NCBI GenBank assembly: GCA_947471695.1
Contig: CANIWY010000009.1
Coordinates: 1-20,849 of the forward strand
DNA: 20,849 nucleotides
Direction of reading: 5' to 3'
DNA from: Nitrosomonadaceae bacterium
GTDB taxonomy: Bacteria; Pseudomonadota; Gammaproteobacteria; Burkholderiales; Nitrosomonadaceae
Shown: piece by piece, positions 6,107-13,057 of the stretch
Position numbering within the stretch: position 1 is the stretch's first letter
Layout: each line of letters starts with the position of its first letter
The notes under the pieces: model-generated
What the model saw: the letters and a program-made list of their open reading frames with translations, nothing else
The model's database searches: none
What the model was told of the DNA's origin: nothing
Made by a program: the position numbers and the translations under genes

Positions 6107-7528
6107 ATGGACTTTCTGCCAATCTTTATCAATATAAAAGACCGGTACTGCCTGGTAGTGGGTGGCGGGGAGGTGGCTGCACGTAAAGCCGCTATGCTGA
6201 TGAGAGCCGGTGCCCGTGTGTTGGTGGTCTCCCCAGAGCTTGGTGCTGAGCTCAGTGAACAGAAGAAACAGGGGGCCATCACTCATCTTGCTGAAAAATT
6301 TTGTGCCAATCACCTTGATGATGCGGTTCTAGTGATCGTCGCGACAGATGATCGATCGGTCAATCAACAGGTTTCAAAAGTTGCTCATAGTCTGCGTATT
6401 CCAGTTAATGTGGTTGACAACCCAGACCTGTGCTCCTTCATCATGCCATCCATCGTTGACCGGTCTCCAATATTGATCGCGGTCTCGAGCGGTGGAAGGT
6501 CTCCTGTCCTGGCGAGACTCTTGCGAGCACGACTCGAGACCATGATCCCGGAAGCATATGGACGTCTAGCGATCTATGCAGGTAATTTACGCGATCGGGT
6601 GAAGCTACATTTCTCTCATCCGGAGAAGAGGCGAATATTCTGGGAGAGAGAATTGCAAGGACCTTTTGCAGAAATGGTTCTTGCGGGGAAGGATCAGGCG
6701 GCACAGGATTATCTTGAGAACGCGCTGAAAATTGCTTCTGATGAAGCTCCACAAGGGGAAGTCTATCTGGTGGGTGCTGGACCTGGGAATCCAGACTTAT
6801 TGACCTTTCGTGCAATGCGTCTGATGCAACAGGCAGATGTGGTGGTTTATGACCGACTGGTCTCGGCTGAAATACTTGATATGGTGCGCCGTGATGCGCT
6901 CCGCATTTATGCAGGCAAGGAGCGCAGTAATCATGTCATGCCGCAGGAGTCTATTAATGATTTACTGGTGCGGTTGGCAAAGGAAGGTAAGCGCGTGCTA
7001 AGACTAAAAGGGGGTGACCCTTTCATCTTTGGCCGTGGTGGCGAGGAGATTGAGACATTATCCAGTCACGGTATTCCTTTCCAGGTGGTCCCCGGCATCA
7101 CGGCGGCCTCTGGGGTGTCATCCTACGCAGGAATTCCGCTCACTCACCGCGACTATGCGCAGTCTTGTGTCTTTGTCACAGGACACCTCAAGGATGGGAG
7201 CGTGAATCTGGATTGGCAGGCACTGGCGCGACCGTATCAGACCATCGTGATTTACATGGGGCTCTTGGGATTGCCGGTTCTGTGTCAACAATTGATTGCG
7301 CATGGTCTGTCGGCCACGATGCCTGCCGCCATTGTGCAGCAGGGTACGACTCACCATCAGAGGGTACTGGTCGGATCGTTAGAGACACTCCCAGATCTAA
7401 CCGCTCATGCGGGCCTAACCCCCCCCACTCTCATCATTGTCGGTGAGGTGGTGAAGCTCCATCAGAAGCTTGCCTGGTTCGAGCCGGGGAGTGATTTGTA
7501 TGCGGATGTACCTGTAGCGAATAGGTAG
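6107..7528 (+). CDS. cysG: Siroheme synthase CysG (dehydrogenase/ferrochelatase + SUMT)
   Basis: A 473-residue fused enzyme making siroheme, the cofactor of assimilatory sulfite and nitrite reductases, from uroporphyrinogen III. Residues 1-~210 are the precorrin-2 dehydrogenase/sirohydrochlorin ferrochelatase half: NAD site CLVVGGGEVAARK (15-27), Asp104 in VVD as in E. coli, and AVSSGGRSPVLAR with Ser128, the residue phosphorylated in Salmonella. Residues ~217-460 are the SAM-dependent uroporphyrinogen methyltransferase: EVYLVGAGPGNPDLLT, VVVYDRLVS, LRLKGGDPFIFGRGGEE, VVPGITAASG, IPLTHRDYAQS. I chose the ATG at 6107 because the protein then starts MDFLPIFINIKDR, aligning with E. coli MDHLPIF; an ATG at 6071 would add 12 unrelated residues. 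It stands alone, divergent from rnm; no sulfite or nitrite reductase gene is in the window. Confidence 0.96.
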   Translation: MDFLPIFINIKDRYCLVVGGGEVAARKAAMLMRAGARVLVVSPELGAELSEQKKQGAITHLAEKFCANHLDDAVLVIVATDDRSVNQQVSKVAHSLRIPVNVVDNPDLCSFIMPSIVDRSPILIAVSSGGRSPVLARLLRARLETMIPEAYGRLAIYAGNLRDRVKLHFSHPEKRRIFWERELQGPFAEMVLAGKDQAAQDYLENALKIASDEAPQGEVYLVGAGPGNPDLLTFRAMRLMQQADVVVYDRLVSAEILDMVRRDALRIYAGKERSNHVMPQESINDLLVRLAKEGKRVLRLKGGDPFIFGRGGEEIETLSSHGIPFQVVPGITAASGVSSYAGIPLTHRDYAQSCVFVTGHLKDGSVNLDWQALARPYQTIVIYMGLLGLPVLCQQLIAHGLSATMPAAIVQQGTTHHQRVLVGSLETLPDLTAHAGLTPPTLIIVGEVVKLHQKLAWFEPGSDLYADVPVANR

Positions 7529-7791
7529 AACTCTGCGGGGGTTCCTAGTGGCGTATCAACTTTAATGCGGTGCGAATTCAGCAGAATGATGTTGGTCGTC
7601 GCAGGAGACGGGGTGGACGTATTTTTTGTAACTCAATTGACAGTTTTGTGAGGGAACACGTAGAGACGAATTGAATTTGAGGGTGTCTGGTGAAAAGTAG
7701 AGTAAAAGGCAGGCTACCGTCTGACGTTTTAAACTGTGTTATGGATACTGCGATTCTTGCGTTTGATTTTCGTATATCTGCACACCGAGCT

Positions 7792-8490
7792 TCACCAAGC
7801 GATTTCCTTGCCATTGTACGCATAGAATTTTCCGCTATCGGCAGGTGTTAATTGTGTAATCACGCGTCGCATACCGGCCACACTCGACTCTGCTGTAATC
7901 GGGGCATCCGGGCCACCCATATCTGTCTGTACCCAGCCTGGGTGTAGCGTAGCGGTCATGATGCCGTGAGGTGTTAAATCGATTGAAAGGTTTCGTGTCA
8001 CCATATTCAGAGCAGTCTTGCTGGATCGGTAGAGATAGTAGCCACCACTGCTATTGTCAGCAATGCTACCCATCTTGCTGGTGATATTGATGATCTTTTT
8101 TTGCGTGCTACGTCTGACTTGATTGACGAATGCTTCTGTCATTTTAAGTGGCGCCATGCTGTTCACGCGCAGACAATACATCCATGCCTCATAGTCAGTT
8201 CTGCCAAGGCTATTGGCATGAGTATCTAGGAAGACCGCAGCATTATTCAGCAGCAAATCGATATTTTGATTGGCAAGTTTTGTGCTCAATCTGTCAATCT
8301 GCTCAAAGTCAGAGACATCCAGTTCATGCAGGCTGAGTGAGTTAGCGTGCATTGATGCTATCTGTTTTAGTAGTGTGGCCTGATCCGGGTTGCGACAACA
8401 AGCGAACACGCGCCAGCCTAATTCGATATATTGTCTAACAAACTCCAGACCGATGCCGCGGTTGGCACCGGTAATAAGAAGATTTGGCAT
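7792..8490 (-). CDS. Short-chain dehydrogenase/reductase (SDR)
   Basis: A 232-residue classical SDR, cytoplasmic NAD(P)-dependent oxidoreductase. Motifs: TGANRGIG cofactor loop (7-14), LDVS (57-60), NNAA (82-85), the structural Asn110 in RVNSMAP, catalytic Ser138 in NITSKMG, and Tyr154-x3-Lys158 in YRSSK. After it comes the usual HPGWVQTDMGG stretch. The full catalytic tetrad is present. It resembles the C-factor/CsgA-like carbonyl reductase branch (single-domain, short N-terminus, PGWVxTDMGG), whose substrates vary; I do not assign one. It is monocistronic: it converges on cysG 263 bp away and is divergent from the membrane protein gene at 8750. No clear promoter is seen. The 7529-7791 gap downstream holds no convincing terminator or gene. 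Confidence 0.9.
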   Translation of the reverse strand: MPNLLITGANRGIGLEFVRQYIELGWRVFACCRNPDQATLLKQIASMHANSLSLHELDVSDFEQIDRLSTKLANQNIDLLLNNAAVFLDTHANSLGRTDYEAWMYCLRVNSMAPLKMTEAFVNQVRRSTQKKIINITSKMGSIADNSSGGYYLYRSSKTALNMVTRNLSIDLTPHGIMTATLHPGWVQTDMGGPDAPITAESSVAGMRRVITQLTPADSGKFYAYNGKEIAW

Positions 8491-8576
8491 CTTGATGGTT
8501 TGGTGTCTTGAGATTTAGGATGATTGTTGGGGTTCGTTTTGGTTTAACGGGAGATGTCTTCTGTCAGGATATGTGT

Positions 8577-8640
8577 CTGCAGATAGGTTGACAGAATTGA
8601 TGGTTCTTGTCTCCTGGTTGAGTCCTTTTTGTTCTGCAGA
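8577..8640. repeat. Two copies of palindrome TCTGCAGA
   Basis: The 8-bp palindrome TCTGCAGA occurs at 8577-8584 and again at 8633-8640, 56 bp apart (start to start), in the SDR/membrane-protein divergent region. A related TGCAGT...ACTGCA repeat follows at 8682-8695. Spacing near five helical turns is compatible with paired operator sites, but short palindromes can recur by chance. Confidence 0.25.
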
Positions 8641-8664
8641 GACTCCATAAACTCTGGTTAGGAA

Positions 8665-8695
8665 TTGATTTTTGAGATCGATGCAGTACACTGCA
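8665..8695 (+). promoter_or_regulatory. Candidate promoter with overlapping inverted-repeat operator
   Basis: TTGATT (8665-8670) and TACACT (8687-8692) are 16 bp apart, a fair sigma-70 pair pointing to the gene at 8750. The -10 is embedded in the inverted repeat TGCAGT-AC-ACTGCA (8682-8695). A protein bound there would block RNA polymerase, so a repressor site is a reasonable guess. Confidence 0.4.
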
Positions 8696-8732
8696 CGCGT
8701 TAGTATTTTCTGAACGCACTATTTTTGAGACT

Positions 8733-8746
8733 CTTATCGGGATAAG
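8733..8746 (+). promoter_or_regulatory. Palindrome over the ribosome-binding region of the 8750 gene
   Basis: CTTATC (8733-8738), GG, GATAAG (8741-8746) forms a perfect 6-bp inverted repeat ending 3 bases before the ATG at 8750. The only Shine-Dalgarno-like run, GGGA (8739-8742), lies at its centre. It could be a DNA operator; as an RNA hairpin the two-base loop would have to open. Confidence 0.35.
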
Positions 8747-8749
8747 CAC

Positions 8750-9250
8750 ATGACGCATTATATGGAACTCCTCATGACGAATCAGCCATGGAATCTGATC
8801 ATCTACATGGCGATCCCGGTAATACTTGCAGAAACGATTGCCATTTCCGAGCTGTATCTTCTATTTACCGGAAAAGATACCGGTACAGTAAAGACGCTCA
8901 GTAAGGTGTCTGGAATTATTGTCGGGTGGTACTTCCTAGGCATCTTTATAAACCTTCTTCTTACCGCCGTTATTCCGCTGACAACTTCCAATGGATGGCG
9001 TGGCATTGCGGACGTGATTGCCGTTGGTTTTTATTTGCTTGGACTTGTTCCACTCTTCGGTATTGCGCTACTCGATATGAACCTCCTCTATGCTTCTGCT
9101 TCACAACGTGAGCGTAACAAGCTCCATGCAATCTTCGTGGGTGTTTTTCTAGTGGTTGCGCATATCGCGATGATATTCGGAATGGCAGATCCCAATATGT
9201 TCATGGAAAAAGGGGATATCGAACATATGCCGGGTATGAGTCACCCCTAA
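8750..9250 (+). CDS. Four-helix membrane protein with Met/His-rich tail (possible DUF6803-like)
   Basis: A 166-residue hydrophobic protein with four predicted helices at about residues 14-38, 52-76, 85-109 and 124-146. The N-terminus THYMELLMTNQPWNLIIYM is distinctive, and I have a faint memory of similar small 'permease' proteins (DUF6803), which I cannot confirm. Charged or polar residues in helices include Glu28, Glu34 and His138 (VVAHIAMIFG). The last 22 residues are rich in Met and His, ending EHMPGMSHP, a pattern common in copper-handling proteins. The start at 8750 keeps the conserved-looking N-terminus; ATGs at 8762 and 8774 are alternatives. It has its own candidate promoter and operator, and a hairpin terminator about 100 bp after the stop. 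Membrane location is clear; function is not. Confidence 0.82.
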   Translation: MTHYMELLMTNQPWNLIIYMAIPVILAETIAISELYLLFTGKDTGTVKTLSKVSGIIVGWYFLGIFINLLLTAVIPLTTSNGWRGIADVIAVGFYLLGLVPLFGIALLDMNLLYASASQRERNKLHAIFVGVFLVVAHIAMIFGMADPNMFMEKGDIEHMPGMSHP

Positions 9251-9346
9251 TTGAATTAAAGGGTTTCAGATTGGGTATTTGCGTGCAGAGAGAGGTCAGG
9301 GTGAGTGTTTTGGCTTCATCTAACTCATTGATACTTAGTATAGAGT

Positions 9347-9352
9347 TATAAT
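9347..9352 (+). promoter_or_regulatory. Consensus -10 box upstream of phosphotransferase gene
   Basis: TATAAT at 9347-9352 is a perfect sigma-70 -10 hexamer. TTGATA at 9328-9333 resembles a -35 but is only 13 bp away, too close, so a -35 is lacking or another sigma/activator is used. If active, transcription would begin near 9359, within the hairpin at 9353-9411. Confidence 0.25.
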
Positions 9353-9411
9353 AAAAACTTGTTTTGAGTAAGCGGGTCTCTATAAAAACGGGATTACTCC
9401 TCAAGTTTTTT
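9353..9411 (+). terminator. Imperfect hairpin with T-tract, likely terminator
   Basis: AAAAACTTG (9353-9361) pairs with CAAGTTTTT (9402-9410), and GAGTAA (9366-9371) pairs with TTACTC (9394-9399), leaving small internal bulges and a loop of about 22 bases. A run of six T (9406-9411) ends the right arm. Because the outer arm starts with A5, it could act in both directions. The simplest role is the end of the 8750 transcript, about 100 bp after its stop. Confidence 0.45.
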
Positions 9412-9502
9412 ACATAAACAGTCGAATCTCTAACCGAAATACGCCGCATAGAATAATCCCTACGTTCAAACCTCACTACTCAGTTTCTTTAAGACCAAGA
9501 AA

Positions 9503-10561
9503 ATGTCAGGAATAGAAGACCGGCTGACAGCCTCATGGGCCCAGCGAATTGTGGATCAGCATGCCCAGGGAGTGGTAGTTTCAGGGGTCAAGATGAACTC
9601 AGTCGATGTCGGGACAACTACGCGGGTACGCATCACTGTCGATCATAATGGTCCAGAGACATTGCCTCGTCGCTGGTTCATAAAGGCTCCCTCAAAGCTT
9701 TGGCGGGTTCGAATGATCACCGCTCTGCCTCGTCTACTCCAGACGGAGGCTCGGTTTTATCAAGAACTGGTGAATTCTGTCCCGGTAACCTGCCCCACAG
9801 TCTTATCGACGCAGCAACCATGGGGGCAGGGGACAACGGTAGTCCTTGCTGATGTGACTGAAGTCGGGGCCACTGCAGGTTCTCCTTGTGATGCTTTAAC
9901 GGTAACTCAGGCGACTGCTGTGGTCGAAAGATTGGCCCGGCTACATGCTCGTTTTTGGGATAAAGTGGGTCTCGAGAGTGCCGATGATTGGCTGGCCGGT
10001 TCCATGCGGCGTTTAGAAGATCGTTTGGGGTCGGCCTTGGCAGTACCATTGATGCGGCGGGGGTTATCTCTTGCGGGTAGTATGGTTCCAGAGCAACTGC
10101 ACCCCTTCGCGTTGAGTTATGCAGGACACCGTCGTCAGGCAATGAGGTTCCTTGAGACAGGCCCACTCACACTGGTTCATCATGATCTCCATCCGGGTAA
10201 CTTCTTCTGGCGAGGATCGCAACCGGGTTTTCTGGATTGGCAGCTGGTGCGTATTGGCGAGGGGATGGGAGATGTGGCTTACTTCCTGGCCACGGCACTT
10301 ACTCCTGAAACAAGGCGGAAGCACGAGCTAGATCTTCTTACACGGTATCAACAGGTCTTAACAGGGGAGGGGGTCGCAGCCCCAGACGCTACGACATTAA
10401 TGCAGAGGTACCGAGTCCATCTGGCCTATCCACTCGAGGCTATGGTGGTAACACTTGCGGTCGGTGGAATGATGGACCGGGGGACCAATCTTGAACTCAT
10501 CCGTCGGGCAGCCGCTGCAGTCGTGGATCACGATACCTACTCCGGTTTTGATTGGAAGTAA
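9503..10561 (+). CDS. Aminoglycoside/choline kinase-like phosphotransferase, substrate unknown
   Basis: A 352-residue protein-kinase-like small-molecule phosphotransferase (APH/CHK kinase group). Lobe features: ATP-binding Lys61 in WFIKAP, partner Glu82 in TEARFYQEL, the hinge-side stretch VVLADVTEVG (113-122), an Ala-x-x-L-A-x-L-H-A-R-F-W helix at 141-152, the catalytic loop HHDLHPGNFF with Asp228 and Asn233, and the metal-binding Asp245 in FLDWQ. GMGDVAYFLA (254-263) completes the C-lobe. All key residues are intact. The CHK-like TEARFY and LARLHARFW features recall the ecdysteroid-kinase-like and bacterial 'phosphotransferase' families, whose substrates are mostly unknown; resistance cannot be inferred. 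It stands alone between the membrane-protein gene and the convergent FecR-like gene. The ATG at 9503 has only AAGA as a weak ribosome site. Confidence 0.88.
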   Translation: MSGIEDRLTASWAQRIVDQHAQGVVVSGVKMNSVDVGTTTRVRITVDHNGPETLPRRWFIKAPSKLWRVRMITALPRLLQTEARFYQELVNSVPVTCPTVLSTQQPWGQGTTVVLADVTEVGATAGSPCDALTVTQATAVVERLARLHARFWDKVGLESADDWLAGSMRRLEDRLGSALAVPLMRRGLSLAGSMVPEQLHPFALSYAGHRRQAMRFLETGPLTLVHHDLHPGNFFWRGSQPGFLDWQLVRIGEGMGDVAYFLATALTPETRRKHELDLLTRYQQVLTGEGVAAPDATTLMQRYRVHLAYPLEAMVVTLAVGGMMDRGTNLELIRRAAAAVVDHDTYSGFDWK

Positions 10562-10582
10562 CCACAGCATTAAAAGACTGAG

Positions 10583-10603
10583 CTTTGATGGAAATCAATT
10601 TTT
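10583..10603 (+). terminator. Weak stem-loop and T-run after the phosphotransferase gene
   Basis: TTGAT (10585-10589) and ATCAA (10594-10598) close a GGAA loop and are followed by five T (10599-10603), 24 bases after the phosphotransferase stop. The stem is short and A-T rich, so this is a weak rho-independent terminator at best, in the 54-bp gap between convergent genes. Confidence 0.35.
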
Positions 10604-10615
10604 GTAAGGTTTCAC

Positions 10616-11155
10616 CTACATGCGCCATGGTGCGACATCGGCCTCGGTGATGACTCTATGTTTAATCACTCGTGTGCTGTCAAAATCTGCATGCTCACGC
10701 GCGTTGACCAGATATATTCCGGTTTCCATATGGATCTCGACCTGCCCATCGGCCACAGCGATGCTGCCACCTTTTTGCTGCATTCTGACGCTGAAACGGG
10801 TGCCGATATCCTTAATGCGGACGGGGCCAACCCTGACTTCTAGTTTTTCGGAATTCTCACTCGTAACATCAAAATAAGCATTGCCTCGTAGCACTTCAAT
10901 CCATGGAGGATGGGTATTAGAAGCGGTGATTGCACTGTCGGTATCCAGACTAACGATGATATCTGGCGTCGCTTGAATGGTTAGACGTTGCCCTGGTTCG
11001 GTCTCATGTAGCCTAGCCGTCACCGGTTTTGAGATGTACCAGCTCATGAGCCCTAGACCCAGAGCAAGGGCAATTATGGAGCTATGCAACAGGACGTGAC
11101 GCCAAGTGAAGGGGCGTATCGCAGGGGCTACCGGTGGCTTTGGGGGGCGAGTCAT
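10616..11155 (-). CDS. Short FecR-domain membrane protein
   Basis: A 179-residue protein with a ~20-residue Pro-rich cytoplasmic start, one membrane helix (about 20-41) and a periplasmic FecR domain (about 50-150). The domain shows the usual pattern: PGQRLTIQATPDIIVSLDTDSAI, then WIEVLRGNAYFDV, then VGPVRIKDIGTRFSVRM and IAVADGQVEIHM. Full FecR proteins (~320 residues) signal from TonB-dependent receptors to ECF sigma factors; this one lacks both the N-terminal cytoplasmic anti-sigma part and the C-terminal receptor-binding part, stopping at the conserved Trp (APWRM). It is the last gene after exbD, and its frame is open right back to the exbD stop (25 sense codons). No Shine-Dalgarno is evident. 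Either a minimal sensor or TonB accessory protein, or a remnant. Confidence 0.78.
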   Translation of the reverse strand: MTRPPKPPVAPAIRPFTWRHVLLHSSIIALALGLGLMSWYISKPVTARLHETEPGQRLTIQATPDIIVSLDTDSAITASNTHPPWIEVLRGNAYFDVTSENSEKLEVRVGPVRIKDIGTRFSVRMQQKGGSIAVADGQVEIHMETGIYLVNAREHADFDSTRVIKHRVITEADVAPWRM

Positions 11156-11230
11156 GATGGGACCATCAGCATTATTTAGACGATCGTATCTCTGATGAAG
11201 ATAATCCGGATGAAAACCTGCTATAGATTG

Positions 11231-11653
11231 CTAGTGGAATTCGGATGGATCGGTAACGAATCCGATTCGCACTAATCCGGACTTTGCTGCGATGGACATT
11301 ACACGGGCCACATGTTCGTAATGAGCATTCCGGTCAGCACGGATATGCAGTTCGGTATTAGGACTCTTCATCGCCGTCGCAGCAAAGCGCTCGGCCAGTT
11401 GTTCCAGTTCTACCGGCTCACCATTCCAATAGAGGCTGGCATCATCACGGATACCAAACTCGATATGGTCCGGCTGAGTGATATTGGGACTGCTTGATGC
11501 CTTGGGCAGATCGACCTTCACTGAATGCGTAAGTAATGGAGCGGTGATGATAAAGATCACCAGCAGCACCAGCATCACATCCACTAATGGAACGACATTG
11601 ATCTCTGCCATTGGGGTCTGGCGCGAGCTTCCACTCATGCTTCCAAATGCCAT
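11231..11653 (-). CDS. exbD: Biopolymer transport protein ExbD
   Basis: A 140-residue ExbD/TolR-family protein, the inner-membrane partner of ExbB that helps turn proton flow into TonB movement. The N-terminal signature MAEINVVPLVDVMLVLLVIF is present, with Asp25 in the single membrane helix (about 22-42), the residue needed for proton conduction. A periplasmic domain follows (DLPKAS..., TELHIRADRNAHYEHVARVM, GLVRIGFVTDP). Length equals the E. coli protein. Its ATG overlaps the exbB stop by one base (TAATG), so the two are translationally coupled. With tonB adjacent, ExbD is preferred over TolR. The stop TAG is in the same frame as the downstream FecR-domain gene. Confidence 0.94.
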   Translation of the reverse strand: MAFGSMSGSSRQTPMAEINVVPLVDVMLVLLVIFIITAPLLTHSVKVDLPKASSSPNITQPDHIEFGIRDDASLYWNGEPVELEQLAERFAATAMKSPNTELHIRADRNAHYEHVARVMSIAAKSGLVRIGFVTDPSEFH

Positions 11654-12393
11654 TATTTACCCCCCTTGGATGGAGTTGCTACTCGCATCGGAGGCACATC
11701 ACCTGCAGAACTATTCGTCTTGGCACCGACAGCGATCAGTGTGAATAGATCATGAGCAAAGGTGTCTAATCGTGCCAACCAGATGCGGTTTCGCCTCACA
11801 AATGCGTTATAGGCGAGTACAGCAGGTATCGCTACCGCCAGTCCAAGTGCCGTCATGATCAATGCCTCACCCACTGGTCCTGCCACCTTGTCTAACGTCC
11901 CTTGGCCAGACAGGCCGATCTGAACCAACGCATGATAGATACCCCACACCGTCCCAAATAGACCGATATAGGGCGCAGCAGAGCCAGCAGAGGCGATGAG
12001 CGTGAGACCATTCTCAACACGCGTAGCCTCCTGATCGATACCATTGCGTAACACGCGGGTGAAAAACTCACTCGACCCGCCGGCAGCTTCGAGCTTATGA
12101 AGGTCATGCTTCTCAGAAGCGGTAGCAGCATCTAATGCCAGTTGTGCGAGCTGTGCAAAGGCATTGTCTGCTGGGTGGCCTTTCATCGCTGAATTTACTT
12201 CTTGCAAAGAGTCTGCATCCCAGAATCGTTTGAGAAAGTGCTCTGCTCGCTGACCCTCTAGCAGATTGGCAATCCCCTTGGTGAATATCAAGTACCAACT
12301 CGCAACCGATAAGCCAAGTAACAGGACCAGTACGCCGATACCGACACCATCGACTTGAGCAAGGAAGTGTGCGAAGCCGAGTTCTTTTTCCAT
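11653..12393 (-). CDS. exbB: Biopolymer transport protein ExbB (MotA/TolQ/ExbB proton channel)
   Basis: A 246-residue proton-channel protein of the inner membrane that, with ExbD, powers TonB. Three helices are seen: near the N-terminus (about 17-36), and two in the conserved C-terminal half, with AAPYIGLFGTVWGIYHAL and GPVGEALIMTALGLAVAIPAVLAYN, the family signature lining the pore. The start at 12393 (MEKELGFAHFL) is chosen because GGAG lies 9 bases upstream and it follows the tonB stop by 4 bp; an ATG at 12408 or the longer open frame to 12459 would overlap tonB. It shares one base with exbD. Context with tonB points to ExbB rather than TolQ. Confidence 0.93.
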   Translation of the reverse strand: MEKELGFAHFLAQVDGVGIGVLVLLLGLSVASWYLIFTKGIANLLEGQRAEHFLKRFWDADSLQEVNSAMKGHPADNAFAQLAQLALDAATASEKHDLHKLEAAGGSSEFFTRVLRNGIDQEATRVENGLTLIASAGSAAPYIGLFGTVWGIYHALVQIGLSGQGTLDKVAGPVGEALIMTALGLAVAIPAVLAYNAFVRRNRIWLARLDTFAHDLFTLIAVGAKTNSSAGDVPPMRVATPSKGGK

Positions 12394-12397
12394 CGTG

Positions 12398-13057
12398 TTA
12401 ATCTCCATGCAATACAAAATTGAAGGGTTGTAGGGCAATGGCCCTAACTGGTATGCCATTACGTCGAGGAGGATTACATCGCCATGTCTTTACCGCGGTC
12501 AGGGCGGCCTCATCCAGGCGTTTGTGGCCGCTGCTATTAATAACTTGGGCCACACTGATGTGACCACTCTCATCCAACTCAACCCGCAGTACTAATTTTC
12601 CTTCCTCACCCAGTCGGCGAGACAATGGTGGGTAGGAGGGTGCGCTCAATTCGGGGCAAACGACTGATAACTCCGCAGATAGAGTGACTGGACCTTGTGG
12701 CATCTGGGTGGGTGAAATTACTGATGCCGTTTCTGGCAGTCTCGGCGGCGTTGGTGCGACCGGCTCATTGTCATCCAATGCCGGTGTTTCAGCGACCAGT
12801 TGACGCGATTTTGGATTCTTTTCTAATTTTGGTTTTGGGGGCTGTAGTTCTGTTTTCAACTCTTCCGCCGGTCTGGACGCAGTAATAAAGTTAACGAACA
12901 GTGTTGCGATCTTTTCAGGAGGTGGGATCATCCGCTGACTCCACAAGCCATAGAGTAGGGCGATATGCGCTAAAATGACGAGCAGCAGTCCTGGCAAGAG
13001 TGCTGGGTTACGCCGGTTTGTCTGATACTCAGCGCTGGGTCGAGTCAGGCGTAACAT
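12398..13057 (-). CDS. tonB: TonB energy-transducing protein
   Basis: A 219-residue TonB family protein that spans the periplasm and transmits inner-membrane energy to outer-membrane receptors for siderophores, heme, vitamin B12 or sugars. It has a short cytoplasmic start, one membrane anchor (LLPGLLLVILAHIALLYGLW, about 20-39), a Pro/Lys-rich linker (about 60-120), and a C-terminal TonB domain (about 135-219): SYPPLSRRLGEEGKLVLRV, SSGHKRLDEAALTAVKTWRC, NGIPVRAIALQPFNF. Cysteines at about 133 and 199 (VVCPEL, TWRCNPP) could form a disulfide. It overlaps the preceding thiol-disulfide gene by 29 bp and is followed by exbB after 4 bp. The receptor it serves is not in the window. Confidence 0.93.
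   Translation of the reverse strand: MLRLTRPSAEYQTNRRNPALLPGLLLVILAHIALLYGLWSQRMIPPPEKIATLFVNFITASRPAEELKTELQPPKPKLEKNPKSRQLVAETPALDDNEPVAPTPPRLPETASVISPTQMPQGPVTLSAELSVVCPELSAPSYPPLSRRLGEEGKLVLRVELDESGHISVAQVINSSGHKRLDEAALTAVKTWRCNPPRRNGIPVRAIALQPFNFVLHGD

Noticed and set aside
6441..6815. 124-residue minus-strand ORF inside cysG
   Set aside because: Lies wholly within cysG, whose motifs are intact; no domain features.
7578..7823. 81-residue minus-strand ORF after the SDR gene
   Set aside because: Begins inside the SDR gene in another frame and has no domain features; the 7529-7791 gap otherwise shows nothing clear.
8665..8682. FNR/DNR-type site starting TTGAT
   Set aside because: The second half-site should read ATCAA after four bases; it does not.
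9201..9476. 91-residue minus-strand ORF over the 9251-9502 gap
   Set aside because: Runs through the terminator hairpin and into the 8750 gene; no ribosome site or recognisable motif.
9717..10166. 149-residue minus-strand ORF inside the phosphotransferase gene
   Set aside because: Pro/Arg/His-rich shadow frame opposite a gene with a complete set of catalytic motifs.
11231..12393. tolQ-tolR instead of exbB-exbD
   Set aside because: Adjacent tonB and the absence of tolA, tolB, pal or ybgC favour ExbB/ExbD.
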